The notes beneath the pieces were generated by a model, which worked only from the letters and a program-made list of their open reading frames with translations, ran no database searches and was not told the origin of the DNA. From the NCBI GenBank assembly GCA_017415185.1, contig JAFQHZ010000039.1, positions 30,333 through 94,332 of the forward strand: DNA of 64,000 nt, in the 5' to 3' direction. Shown here in pieces: positions 8,950 to 18,558 of this stretch. The stretch is from Candidatus Gastranaerophilales bacterium (GTDB taxonomy: Bacteria > Cyanobacteriota > Vampirovibrionia > Gastranaerophilales > Gastranaerophilaceae). A program made the translations under genes and the position numbers. The stretch's first letter is position 1. Every line of letters begins with the position of its first letter.

Positions 8950-10239
8950 TTGGAAAAGATTAAAACATTTTTAAATAAAAATTTTAAACCCATCTTGTTT
9001 TGCATAATTTTTTTATCAATTTGTTTTATCTATAATCAAAACAATCAAAATCTAAATTTCTTCTTAAAAAGAGGGATAATCCTTGAATATGATGCTAAAA
9101 ATGTCAATATAAAAAATCTTGAATCAAAATTAGTTTCCTTAGGAATAAAATATTCATCAACAAAAGAAACAAAAAATTCACTTTATCTTGCTTTGCCAAT
9201 TAAAGGCGAAAAAAAGGATGAAAAATTAATTAATGATGTTTCTGAATATATTTTCGATACTCATCCAAACTCTAAATTATTAAAAATCGATTCACTAAGC
9301 GAAAATTATCATAAGCCTTTTGCTTCTTTTGTTAAATTTTTAAATATTCTTTTAATTTCAACTTTCATTTGGGTATTTGCTCTTTATTTATTTTATGCAG
9401 ACAAAATGTTTTTCATTAAAGCAAAAAATGATTTTATTAATTTTGCAAAAAGAAAGAAAAATTCTTTTATAACTTTTTGCAAAAACACAAAACAAAACGG
9501 GTTAGGATATTTTCTTAAAAAAATATTTTTTGATGAAGAGCGTGATGAAAATGGAAACGAAAAAGAAATTAACTTTATAAAAGAAACAATAAGCACAATT
9601 GTTTTTGTTATTGCTTGCGTTATTTTAATAAGATTTTTCATTGGAGAATTGCGCTGGATTCCTTCCGGTTCAATGCGTCCAACAATTTTAGAGCATGATA
9701 GAGTTTTTGTTGAAAAACTAGATTTTCCTAAAAAAGACATTAAACGTGGCGATATTTTAGTATTTTATCCTCCAGAAGAAACATTAAAAAAAGATATTTT
9801 ATCTGTTTTTTCAAGACTTTCAGGAATTCTTTGCAAAGATGTTGCTTTCATTAAAAGAGCAATAGGTATGCCAAACGACAAATTTGAAATCAAATTCAAC
9901 GAAAGAAATTCATCATATCAAGTCTATATTAATGACATAGCACTTGATGAACCGTATATCCTTTCTCAAACAGATTGGAGCAAATGCAGCGAAGGCATGC
10001 ATTGCGGTCCTTTTGTTATTCCTGAAGGTCATTATTTTATGATGGGCGACAATAGGGGAAATTCAAAAGACAGCCGTTTTTGGGGCTTATTAGAACAAGA
10101 AAGAATTATCGGCAGAGCAAACTTTATGTTTTGGCCAATATCTCGAATTAATGTTTTAAACGATAAATATATCGAATTACACAAAGAAAAACAAAACAAT
10201 AACTACAAAAAACAAAGATATATAATTAACAGATATTAA
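8950..10239 (+). CDS. lepB: Signal peptidase I with a long N-terminal membrane/periplasmic extension
   Basis: Removes signal peptides from exported proteins. It starts at TTG, placed by AAGGAG six bases upstream and directly after the previous stop. The C-terminal half is a typical S26 peptidase: nucleophile Ser241 in PSGSMRP, general-base Lys302 in FIKRAIG, and GDNRGNSKDSRFWG. At 429 aa it is far longer than usual. The first 210 residues hold a membrane segment (about 12-27), a soluble stretch of about 80 residues, and a second membrane segment (about 123-143). A third hydrophobic segment directly precedes the peptidase. The soluble stretch (LKRGIILEYDAKN onward) recalls the first periplasmic strand-helix unit of SecD/SecF, which is an inference. 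Confidence 0.9.
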   Translation: MEKIKTFLNKNFKPILFCIIFLSICFIYNQNNQNLNFFLKRGIILEYDAKNVNIKNLESKLVSLGIKYSSTKETKNSLYLALPIKGEKKDEKLINDVSEYIFDTHPNSKLLKIDSLSENYHKPFASFVKFLNILLISTFIWVFALYLFYADKMFFIKAKNDFINFAKRKKNSFITFCKNTKQNGLGYFLKKIFFDEERDENGNEKEINFIKETISTIVFVIACVILIRFFIGELRWIPSGSMRPTILEHDRVFVEKLDFPKKDIKRGDILVFYPPEETLKKDILSVFSRLSGILCKDVAFIKRAIGMPNDKFEIKFNERNSSYQVYINDIALDEPYILSQTDWSKCSEGMHCGPFVIPEGHYFMMGDNRGNSKDSRFWGLLEQERIIGRANFMFWPISRINVLNDKYIELHKEKQNNNYKKQRYIINRY

Positions 10240-10253
10240 TTTTTATATAATAT

Positions 10254-10283
10254 TTGACATGCCTTATTGTTTTATAGTCTAAT
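10254..10283 (+). promoter_or_regulatory. Sigma70-type promoter for smc
   Basis: A perfect -35 TTGACA (10254-10259) and a -10 TCTAAT (10278-10283) are separated by 18 bp in the 82-bp gap before smc. The predicted leader is about 32 nt and lacks a clear ribosome site. Confidence 0.65.
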
Positions 10284-10321
10284 TAATATACTAGGCTGAT
10301 TAAGAGTTTACAAATAAGTAG

Positions 10322-13300
10322 ATGTATATAAAAGAAATCGAAATTGACAACTTTAAATCCTTTGCAAACAAGGTGACAGTTCCTTTAATGCGCGGATTTA
10401 CAGCAATATCAGGTCCAAATGGTTCAGGCAAAAGCAACATCATTGACTCTGTTCTTTTTGCGCTTGGATTAACTACTGCTCGCACGTTGCGCTCAGAACA
10501 AGGCGTTGCAGATTTAATCACAAACCATAATAAACGTGGCGAAGCTTCTGTTAAAGTTACTTTTTCAGAGGATGATGACAGCCAAGAATTTTCAATCAAA
10601 AGACATATCAAAAAAGGCAGAAATGGCGTTCAGTCCAATTATTATTACAACGACAAACCTGCAACTTTAACGCAAATTCACCTAGAACTTGAAAAATATA
10701 ACATTTCTCCAAACAGCTACAACGTTATGATGCAAGGGGATGTAACAGAAATTACAAAATGTTCTCCAAACGAAAGAAGAAAAATTATTGATGAAATTGC
10801 AGGAACTGCAGATTTTGATAGAAAAATCAACCTTGCAACAGAACAAATTCAAAGCGTTGAGGACAAAGTTGCTAATACAAATATTTTAATGAACGAAATC
10901 GATAACCGAATCGAACAATTAAAACAAGAAAGAGAAGTTGCTCTTAAATATAAAAAATTCAAAGACGAAAAAACCGAACTAGAAACAAAGATTCAATCAG
11001 CTAAATATTTTGATACTCAAAGAGCGCTAGAACTCGTTCATCAAAATATACTTTTAGCAACAAAGACAAAAAAAGAATTAACCCAAAAATTAAAAGAATC
11101 CGAATCAAAAATTGCAGACATAAAAGCAAAATATGACGAAGTAAATACCGCAGTTAGAGCGCAAGGCGAAGAAAAACAGCTGGAAGTTAAAAAAACAGCC
11201 GAAGAGAAAAAAGGCGCAATAGAGCGCAAAAATTCTGCCATTGCTCAATGCGAAAAAACAACTCTTGATAATTTAAAATCTATCGAAGGTTACAAAAACG
11301 GAATTATTGTTCAAAAGGAAAAAATTGAAGAATATACATCTTCAATTGAGCAAAAAAACAAAGAATTAGAACAACTTAATATCGATTTAAAAGCCAAAAA
11401 AGAAGAATTAAGCAAAATTATTTCAGAAATGACAGGCTTAAATAAATCCGCAGACGAACACATCCAAAATCGAAACAAATTAAGAAAAGAATTGGATGAT
11501 TTAAAAGATAGCGAAACTCAGCTCATAAAAGAGCAGCTTCCCCTTGATAATACATATAAAAACAATGAAGAAAAAATTAAATCCATTAAAGAACAAATGG
11601 ATAAACTTTTAAACTCAGCCAAAGTTTTTGAAAACGAAAAAGACAAATTAAGCGTTCAAGTCGAAACTTTAACAAAAGAAGTTGAAGAATGCAAAATCAT
11701 TCAAACAAGGACTTTTGAAGAGCTCGACAAAACAAAATCTAAAAGAGAAGATGCTCAATATAATATTCAACAAGCACAAAAAAGAATTGCAATTTTAGAC
11801 GCCAACAAAAATGCATATAAATCAGTTGGCTTAGGTTCAGGTATTGAAACCGTAATGAATGCCAAAATTGCAGGTGTTCACCAACCATTAGCACAATTAG
11901 CAGACATCGAAGAAGAATATATTGACGCAATTAACGTTGCAATGGGAGCAAGAGCAGCTTCAATTGTTGTTGATGATCAAGATGTTGCATATCGTGCAAT
12001 TCAAGTTCTTCGTTCTCAAGGAAGAGATAGAGCTTCTTTTATACCAATGAGCATAATTAAAAAAGCCCCAACCCGCATGGCATTGCCAAAAGAAAAAGGT
12101 GTAATTGATTTTGCTATTAATTTAATTGATTTTGATGATCAATATCTTGATGCTTTTTATTTTGCCCTTGGAGAAACTGTTGTAGTTGAGGATGAAAATT
12201 GCGCTAAAAAATTAGCTGGAAAATATAGAGTTGTAACTCTTGAAGGCGATATTACAGAAAAATCTGGTTTAATTACTGGTGGTGCCAAGAAAAAAACTAC
12301 CGGTTTGTTTGATAAAACTCAAGAAAGAGAACTTGAAAAATACAAAAAAGCTCTTAAAAAATATGAAGAAGAAGCGCGCGAACTTGTTCAACTTCAAAAA
12401 GATTTAGAACGTCGTTTGGAAGATACAAGACAAAAATACTCTTCTTCTTTAAACGCCCTTAATTCTGCAAAATTAGAGCTTAAAAATCTAATTGCAAACA
12501 ACGAATCTAGTGCAGACTTCATCAAAGAGGGCGAGGCGCAATTAAAACTTTTAAAAGAAGCTAATTCAAAATTAACAAAAGAGCTTGATTTATTGGAAAA
12601 CAAACACATTAAATTAATGGATAAAATCCAAGAAAAACAAGAAGAATTGGAAGCGGTTGAAAAGCTGATCGACGAAGGCGAACTCAAAAAACTAAGAGAA
12701 AAAACTCTTGGTGTTGAAGAGGAAATCAAAAATATCGAAAAAGCAATCATGACAAAAGAAAACGATATTGAAAAAGACCAAAACCAAATCAAATTCCAAC
12801 AAAGTCAAATCGTTACTCGTGAAAACGATATTAAAAAATTAACTAAAGATAATGAAGCTTTAGCGGGCGAAAAAGAACAATTTAAAGCTGAAATTGAAGC
12901 CTTAAAAATAGAACTAGAAGCTCTTGAAAAAGAAATTGAAGAACTTGGTAAAAATTTAAAAGAACTTCAAACAAAACGTGATGAATTAAATGAAGAGCTT
13001 TTAAACTTAAAAACAGCTAAAAATAAAACAACAGACGAGCTTGAAAGATTAGCAGAACAAGAAGAAAGCTATAAAGCAAGAAGAAGAGAACTTGAGCCTA
13101 TGCTTGAAGCCATCTTAAAAGAACTCGAAAGCGCTGGAATTAACTATAAAGAGCTTGAAAAAACAGATATTTCTCTTGATGAAATAACTGCAAAAATCAA
13201 TTCTCTTCAAAAGAAAATGGATGCCCTAGGCGATGTTAATATGCGTGCTTTAACTGAATATGATGAAGTTATGGAGCGCCAAAACGCCTATAAAGAAAAG

Positions 13301-13822
13301 GTTATGACACTAGAAAACGAGAAAAATGAAATCAAATCTCGTATGAATGGTTATCAAAACCTTAAAAAAGAAACATTCCTAGAGGCATATCATGCAATAA
13401 ACAATAATTTTAAAGAAGTTTTTGCACAAATTTCAGAAGGCACAGGAAGTCTTTACCTTGAAAATGAAAACGATCCATTCTCTGGCGGTTTGACTTTTGT
13501 AGCTAACATTCGTGACAAAAAAAATCAAAAACTTGCAGGTATGTCAGGGGGCGAAAAATCCCTCACAGCTCTTGCTTTTGTTTTTGCTATTCAAAAATAT
13601 TTACCAAGCCCATTTTATGCATTTGATGAGGTCGATATGCACTTGGATGGTCCAAACGTTGAAAGATTATCAACAATTATCACAAATCAATCAAAAACTG
13701 CACAATTCGTAGTTGTATCGCTTAGAAAACCAATGTTAGATAACGCAGATAGAATGATTGGCGTAACCCAAAAGGACAAAGGGGTTACAAAAATTTCTGG
13801 CGTTAAATTAAGGGATGAATAA
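10322..13822 (+). CDS. smc: Chromosome segregation ATPase SMC
   Basis: Core of the SMC-ScpAB condensin that organises and separates chromosomes. The protein has 1166 aa. The Walker A GPNGSGKS is at residues 31-38. Long coiled coils (about 170-495 and 675-1000) flank a hinge at about 500-665 containing a glycine-rich LGSGIETVM-type start. The C-terminal head has the signature MSGGEKSLTALAF (from about 1074) and Walker B FYAFDEVDMHLDG. The AFDEVDM form, without the second acidic step seen in Bacillus, is the type I associate with cyanobacterial SMC. The stop overlaps scpA by one base. Confidence 0.97.
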   Translation: MYIKEIEIDNFKSFANKVTVPLMRGFTAISGPNGSGKSNIIDSVLFALGLTTARTLRSEQGVADLITNHNKRGEASVKVTFSEDDDSQEFSIKRHIKKGRNGVQSNYYYNDKPATLTQIHLELEKYNISPNSYNVMMQGDVTEITKCSPNERRKIIDEIAGTADFDRKINLATEQIQSVEDKVANTNILMNEIDNRIEQLKQEREVALKYKKFKDEKTELETKIQSAKYFDTQRALELVHQNILLATKTKKELTQKLKESESKIADIKAKYDEVNTAVRAQGEEKQLEVKKTAEEKKGAIERKNSAIAQCEKTTLDNLKSIEGYKNGIIVQKEKIEEYTSSIEQKNKELEQLNIDLKAKKEELSKIISEMTGLNKSADEHIQNRNKLRKELDDLKDSETQLIKEQLPLDNTYKNNEEKIKSIKEQMDKLLNSAKVFENEKDKLSVQVETLTKEVEECKIIQTRTFEELDKTKSKREDAQYNIQQAQKRIAILDANKNAYKSVGLGSGIETVMNAKIAGVHQPLAQLADIEEEYIDAINVAMGARAASIVVDDQDVAYRAIQVLRSQGRDRASFIPMSIIKKAPTRMALPKEKGVIDFAINLIDFDDQYLDAFYFALGETVVVEDENCAKKLAGKYRVVTLEGDITEKSGLITGGAKKKTTGLFDKTQERELEKYKKALKKYEEEARELVQLQKDLERRLEDTRQKYSSSLNALNSAKLELKNLIANNESSADFIKEGEAQLKLLKEANSKLTKELDLLENKHIKLMDKIQEKQEELEAVEKLIDEGELKKLREKTLGVEEEIKNIEKAIMTKENDIEKDQNQIKFQQSQIVTRENDIKKLTKDNEALAGEKEQFKAEIEALKIELEALEKEIEELGKNLKELQTKRDELNEELLNLKTAKNKTTDELERLAEQEESYKARRRELEPMLEAILKELESAGINYKELEKTDISLDEITAKINSLQKKMDALGDVNMRALTEYDEVMERQNAYKEKVMTLENEKNEIKSRMNGYQNLKKETFLEAYHAINNNFKEVFAQISEGTGSLYLENENDPFSGGLTFVANIRDKKNQKLAGMSGGEKSLTALAFVFAIQKYLPSPFYAFDEVDMHLDGPNVERLSTIITNQSKTAQFVVVSLRKPMLDNADRMIGVTQKDKGVTKISGVKLRDE

Positions 13823-14697
13823 TGTCTGAAGCTGTGAATTTTTATTCAAACAACAAAAAAATATATGATGACATAACAGTCCTTGATGGTACTGTTGATT
13901 TTGGCGGAAATACAGAATTTATATCAAAATCAGGCATAAAAAAAGATGTTCAAACAGATGCAATCGAAATTGTTTTAGATTTAGTTCGAATGGGCAAAAT
14001 TGACCCTTGGAACATTGATATTGTCGATTTGTATGACAAATATATGGCTCGAATTTCAGAACTAAAACAAGACAACTTGCGCTCAGTTGGCAAAGCCTTA
14101 TTATTTTCGACAACTTTATTAAAAATCAAATCTGATATTTTTCAAGGAATTTCAATTAGTGATTTTGAAGTTGAACCTTTGGATTATTTTGAAGACGACA
14201 ATTTTGACGATTCAGACTATGAACAACTGCATATTCCGACAAATAATATTGTTTCTTTTGATGAAGTATTACAAAGAAGAACTTCCGTTCGTTTAAATCG
14301 CAAAAGGAATGTGACTTTAAAAGATTTGATTCGCCATATCCAATTTTATGAAGAATTAGAAAAAAAATACGCAATTAAATCAGCGCTGGATAGAAAAGAA
14401 AGAAGAGTTCGAAACTATGCAAGCCTCAAGGCTCATCAAATCAAAGAATTGGCGCATGATGAATATGTTGAAGAAGTAGTTGAAAAAATGAGACAAAATT
14501 TAGCACAAATTTTATCTCGTGAAGAAAGCATTGAATTAAGGGAACTTTGTTTATTAAATTTTGATAAAAGTTCTGCTTTCATTGCGCTATTGTTTTTGGC
14601 TCGTGAAGAGCAATATGAACTTTATCAAGAAGAATTTTATGGAAAACTTTTTGTCAAAAAAGCAGAAAAAAATGAAAATGTTGAGGAAGAAAATTAA
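13822..14697 (+). CDS. scpA: Segregation and condensation protein A
   Basis: Kleisin that bridges the SMC heads. The 291-aa protein contains the N-terminal kleisin helices (IEIVLDLVRMGKIDPWNIDI near residues 50-70) and LRSVGKALLFSTTLLKIKS. A middle acidic linker and a C-terminal winged-helix part with RDIQF-like and EELCLL-like helices follow. The first 35 residues are an extra leader compared with shorter ScpA proteins. TAATG overlaps at both ends couple it to smc and scpB, which fits the fixed stoichiometry of the complex. Confidence 0.93.
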   Translation: MSEAVNFYSNNKKIYDDITVLDGTVDFGGNTEFISKSGIKKDVQTDAIEIVLDLVRMGKIDPWNIDIVDLYDKYMARISELKQDNLRSVGKALLFSTTLLKIKSDIFQGISISDFEVEPLDYFEDDNFDDSDYEQLHIPTNNIVSFDEVLQRRTSVRLNRKRNVTLKDLIRHIQFYEELEKKYAIKSALDRKERRVRNYASLKAHQIKELAHDEYVEEVVEKMRQNLAQILSREESIELRELCLLNFDKSSAFIALLFLAREEQYELYQEEFYGKLFVKKAEKNENVEEEN

Positions 14698-15209
14698 TGG
14701 AATCAGCAATTTTAAAATCAAAAATTGAAGCAATATTATTTATCACATCAAAAGCAATGCAACCAATTGAAATTGCACAACTCTTAGATATTGAAGAAGA
14801 AGTAGCACAAGAAGCACTGCTTGACTTAATGTTTGACTATGCTTCAAGAGAAGGTGCGCTTGAAATTGATGACGAAGATGGATATATTATCCAAGTTAAA
14901 GCAGAGCACATGGATATTGTTGAAAAACTTTGCCCTGTTGAATTATCTCCTGCAGTTATTAAAACTTTAACTGTAATCGCCCTAAAAGAACCAATCAGAC
15001 AATCTTATTTAAAAGAAATTCGCCCAAGCGCTTATGAGCATATTTCAGAGCTTCTTGAGCAAGGTTTGATTTCTCGTTCAAAAGATAAAAACGGAAGAAG
15101 TTTCAATATTAGAACAACAAAAAAATTTCAGGAGTATTTTAAACTTAAGGGCGACATCAAAGCTCTTGTTAAAAAACTGGATGCAACTCAAGATTTAAAA
15201 GATTTGTAA
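14697..15209 (+). CDS. scpB: Segregation and condensation protein B
   Basis: Winged-helix dimer that binds ScpA. The 170-aa protein has the family start KIEAILFITSKAMQPIEIAQL and the second winged helix with TLTVIALKEPIRQSYLKEIR and LLEQGLISRSKDKNGR. Length is at the low end of the family. It overlaps scpA by one base, and the next gene starts at the base after its stop. Confidence 0.94.
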   Translation: MESAILKSKIEAILFITSKAMQPIEIAQLLDIEEEVAQEALLDLMFDYASREGALEIDDEDGYIIQVKAEHMDIVEKLCPVELSPAVIKTLTVIALKEPIRQSYLKEIRPSAYEHISELLEQGLISRSKDKNGRSFNIRTTKKFQEYFKLKGDIKALVKKLDATQDLKDL

Positions 15210-16508
15210 ATGTTAATCACTCCCATCACCAAAACAAATATTCAGCCAACAAAATTACAATCACATCATTTAGCTCAAATTCAAACAAGAGAGGATGGCT
15301 TTGTGTTTGAAAATCAAAATATAAATAAAAAAGTTTTAATAGAAAGAAAAATAATCAAAGAAAATCAAAATATTAATTCTTTTTATGATTCGATTTCAAC
15401 ACATATCTTTCCTGATTCAAAACTTGCACACAGTTTTTCAAAACTGCTTCAAGGGGGATATATAGCGCTTTCAACAAGCGCATATAGCGATTTATCAAAT
15501 CCAAAAAGCGCAATAGCTCTTAAACTTGATAGCACAAAAAACGTTGTTCATCATTGTTGCACCCTTGAAAATTATATTAGCAAAGGAATTGGCATTGGAA
15601 TAAATTATTCCAATCTTAAAAACCCAATTGAAGAAATAATATACACAAACAACTATTTTAAAAAAAGAGAACCCCATCTTCGCCGTCCTCCGGCTGGAAT
15701 TGGTCTTTTGAATATTACTCATCCTAAAATAATGGATTTTATTGCCCTTAAAGACAACGCAAACTACAACGATTGGTGTTTTAATTTGTCTGTTGTAATG
15801 GATGACAATTTTTTAACAAAAGTCGACACAAATCAAGACTTAATTTTAGACGATGGAACAAAAATTAAAGCGAGCGAAGTTTATTCAAAACTTATCGATT
15901 CAATGAGAAAAAAAGGTGAACCAGGAATAATTTTTTCAAACGAAAAAGATTTCATTTGCGATTCTTGCGCAGCAAGCCAATTGAAAGAAAACGAAGCTTT
16001 AAACTTGGCTCAAATTAATCTTTCAAAATTTTACAACAAAGAATCCAAAACATTTGACTATGCATTTTTATCGCAAAGCGCCAACACTTTAACCATGGCG
16101 CTTAGAAGAATTGCTCCTGATGGCTTTATTAGCATATTAGGTTATCAAGATTTATTAAATCAAATGGGATTAAATTATGGTTCAAAAGAAGCGCTTGAAG
16201 TCTTAGAAAAGGCTCTTTTAACCATAAAAGAACAAAGCCAAATTGAAGGAATAAGAATGTGTATTTCACCATCAGGCGCAACATCAAGAATCTTAAAAAC
16301 CACCCCATCAATCGAGCCAATAAACAATACTTACGCAACCTATTGGGATGAAATCGACACAATGGCAGCAGCTCAAAAATATCTTGATGGCGGAATTTCA
16401 AAAACAATCAATTTGAAACCAAACCACACAACTCAAGATGTCGATTTAATTATTCGCTCTTGCTTCCAACAAGGAATCAAAGGAGTTACTGTTTTTCCAC
16501 CGCAATAA
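15210..16508 (+). CDS. Ribonucleotide-reductase-like protein with altered active site
   Basis: The 432-aa protein follows the ten-stranded barrel of class I/II ribonucleotide reductase large subunits. Visible elements: HHCCTLENY (Cys116/117, place of the first redox Cys), GIGIGINYSNL, RPPAGIGLLNITHPKIMDFI, NLSVVMDDNFL, GEPGIIFSN, LRRIAPDGFISIL and a closing ISKTINL...KGVTVF. The radical-site segment, normally NPCGE, reads DSCAA: Cys253 remains but the Asn and Glu are replaced. The redox partner Cys, expected 11 residues later, is Leu264. The C-terminal Cys pair is absent, since the protein ends right after the barrel. It is therefore probably not a normal reductase. It starts at the base after scpB and overlaps the convergent gene by 23 bp. 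Confidence 0.75.
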   Translation: MLITPITKTNIQPTKLQSHHLAQIQTREDGFVFENQNINKKVLIERKIIKENQNINSFYDSISTHIFPDSKLAHSFSKLLQGGYIALSTSAYSDLSNPKSAIALKLDSTKNVVHHCCTLENYISKGIGIGINYSNLKNPIEEIIYTNNYFKKREPHLRRPPAGIGLLNITHPKIMDFIALKDNANYNDWCFNLSVVMDDNFLTKVDTNQDLILDDGTKIKASEVYSKLIDSMRKKGEPGIIFSNEKDFICDSCAASQLKENEALNLAQINLSKFYNKESKTFDYAFLSQSANTLTMALRRIAPDGFISILGYQDLLNQMGLNYGSKEALEVLEKALLTIKEQSQIEGIRMCISPSGATSRILKTTPSIEPINNTYATYWDEIDTMAAAQKYLDGGISKTINLKPNHTTQDVDLIIRSCFQQGIKGVTVFPPQ

Positions 16509-17628
16509 ATTCATTCATATTTAGCGCTAACAAACTTTTTATTTCATTAATATCAGCGCAACGACCAAAAACAATCGCAAAAACAGGCTTTGTTTTATAA
16601 TCAATTTTCCTTACATCAAGAGGATTAGAGATATTTTTCAAATATTTATCATATTTTATTTCTTTAATTGAATTTTTATCTATATTTGATGGAACATCTC
16701 CGATTGTGAAATAAAAATAATCATCATTGGCATTTTTTAAAATATCATCCCAATTTGGTTTTTTGTTTTCCATAAAATAAACATAAGGATTTATACCCCA
16801 AGAAAATTGCGCAATATCTGTTATACACCAACCACAAAATCTCATTGGATTAATTTCAATTGGAATGATTCCTTTTTGAGAAACTCTTAATTCCAAATGA
16901 AAAGGAAAATTTTTATAATTTCCTTCTTTTTCAATTTTATCTAATAGTTCATTAAAAGGCTTTAAATATGTTTTAATGATTTCTTTTGAAGAATAATAAA
17001 TTCTATCTGATACATCATTTTCATCAAAAAAAGGATGTTGAAAAATATTTAATATTGTCGCCTTTCCTTCACCATCAAAATAAGCATCGATAGCAAATTC
17101 CTCTCCTTCAATCATTTCTTCGATTAAAAAATTCGTGCAATCAACAACGCTCAAAGGAAAAACACCTTTTAATTTTTCAATATCAGAATCAATTTTTGAA
17201 AGAACTTTTTCAAATTCAACTTCATTTTTAATTGGATAAACTCCAAAGCTCAAAAACCCAACACAAGGCTTTAAAACAAAAGGATATTTAAAATCTTTTG
17301 AATTTGCTTTTTTCAATTCAAACAATGTTAGCTCTTTAAAATAATAATCAGGATAAATTTTAGAAAGCATTTTTCTGAACAAAGCCTTATCTTTGCTAAT
17401 TTTAATCATTTTTGAAAATTCAGAATCAGGCAAGTTTTCAACTATCCAATCAATCGAATTTTCAGAATTTGAATAAAATTTTTCTTCTGTTTTTGCAACT
17501 TCGCTTGAAGTTAATTCGCTTTTTTCAAAATAATTTCTTGAAATTTCATTATCTAAAACTTTATATCCCTGTTTTTTAATTGTTTCAACCAAAAAATCTG
17601 AAACATAAGGATTATTTAAAATAAACAT
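16486..17628 (-). CDS. ATP-grasp domain protein
   Basis: 380 aa. The ATP-grasp fold is shown by the nucleotide-binding YPFVLKPCVGFLSFGVY, the lid/hinge FLIEEMIEGEEFAIDAYFD and the metal-binding IIPIEINPMRFCG, where Glu and Asn would hold Mg-ATP. Such enzymes join a carboxylate to an amine, thiol or similar group; the substrates here are unknown. The residues after about 290 are not recognised. AAGGAG just upstream lies in the end of the glycosyltransferase gene, which stops at the base before this start. The pair may modify a surface glycan. The 3' end overlaps the RNR-like gene by 23 bp. Confidence 0.8.
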   Translation of the reverse strand: MFILNNPYVSDFLVETIKKQGYKVLDNEISRNYFEKSELTSSEVAKTEEKFYSNSENSIDWIVENLPDSEFSKMIKISKDKALFRKMLSKIYPDYYFKELTLFELKKANSKDFKYPFVLKPCVGFLSFGVYPIKNEVEFEKVLSKIDSDIEKLKGVFPLSVVDCTNFLIEEMIEGEEFAIDAYFDGEGKATILNIFQHPFFDENDVSDRIYYSSKEIIKTYLKPFNELLDKIEKEGNYKNFPFHLELRVSQKGIIPIEINPMRFCGWCITDIAQFSWGINPYVYFMENKKPNWDDILKNANDDYFYFTIGDVPSNIDKNSIKEIKYDKYLKNISNPLDVRKIDYKTKPVFAIVFGRCADINEIKSLLALNMNEFIAVEKQ

Positions 17629-18558
17629 CTATTCTCCTTGAATTTTTAAAAGCATATTTTTAATGCAAATTTTTGAGTCTAATTTCTCTTCAATAATTTT
17701 TCTACAATTCTTTGTAATTTTCAAGTATTCATTTGGATTGTTCAAATAATATCTTATTTTTTCTGCTAAATCTTCAATATTTTTATACTCTGGAACAATA
17801 TTATTAAATAAATCTAGTTCTTTCCTTTTATCGGAAATCAAAAGCCTTTCGCAAGCCAAAACTTGCATTGTTCGATAATTTAAAGAGCCAATACCTTGCG
17901 AATTAATATTATAAACAATTTTTGCTTCATTAATAATTTTTGCCATATCTTTTTCATTATCAATAAAACCACGATAGCACTCTTTTAAAATCTTTTTGTC
18001 ATTGTCATTCAAGCGACTAAGCGCATCTTGAAAATGTTTTTCAATAGCATAATAAGAAAAAGAATATTCAGGAAGAAGTTTATTTAATTCAATAAACAAA
18101 TTCAATCTTAAATCGGTATCCAATCGCCCCATAAAAACAACATCATTTTTTGGAATAAGAAAATTTTTATATATTTTAGTATTAACAAAATGAGGCTGAT
18201 AAAAATATTTTGTATTTTTTGAAAGCTCTCTATCCCAATAAAAAACATAAATATCAGAATTATTAAGATATTTGTTATATTCTAAATATCCAACACCGCT
18301 TGTTTTTTCTTCTATGACATCAGAAAAATAAGCAATGCATGGCGTTTTAAGATTGTAATCGATTTTTAATTTAATAGGAGAAAAATCATATCCAACAATA
18401 TAATCGTATTCAAGATTTATAAAATCAGCAAAATTTTCTTGCTTTAATTCATCAAAAACAACAACATCGAAATCATTTTGCAAAAAACCATCGATAATAC
18501 TTGAAGTTGTAAGCCTTCCGCCAATGCTATGGGGTAAAATTGCCAATATTTTTTTCAT
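17629..18558 (-). CDS. Glycosyltransferase, GT-B fold (CgeB-like)
   Basis: 309 aa. The N-terminal half (MKKILAILPHSIGGRLTTSS, then IVGYDFSPIK) and the C-terminal half (VVFMGRLDTDLR, INSQGIGSLNYRTMQVLACER, then a LISDKRKELD segment) match the two Rossmann halves of GT-B enzymes with the spore-protein-type Glyco_trans_1 C-terminus. In that family the Asn-Tyr-Arg region lies near the sugar-nucleotide phosphates. Acceptor and donor sugars are unknown. Start ATG shares one base with the stop of recO. It probably acts with the ATP-grasp gene immediately downstream. Confidence 0.8.
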   Translation of the reverse strand: MKKILAILPHSIGGRLTTSSIIDGFLQNDFDVVVFDELKQENFADFINLEYDYIVGYDFSPIKLKIDYNLKTPCIAYFSDVIEEKTSGVGYLEYNKYLNNSDIYVFYWDRELSKNTKYFYQPHFVNTKIYKNFLIPKNDVVFMGRLDTDLRLNLFIELNKLLPEYSFSYYAIEKHFQDALSRLNDNDKKILKECYRGFIDNEKDMAKIINEAKIVYNINSQGIGSLNYRTMQVLACERLLISDKRKELDLFNNIVPEYKNIEDLAEKIRYYLNNPNEYLKITKNCRKIIEEKLDSKICIKNMLLKIQGE

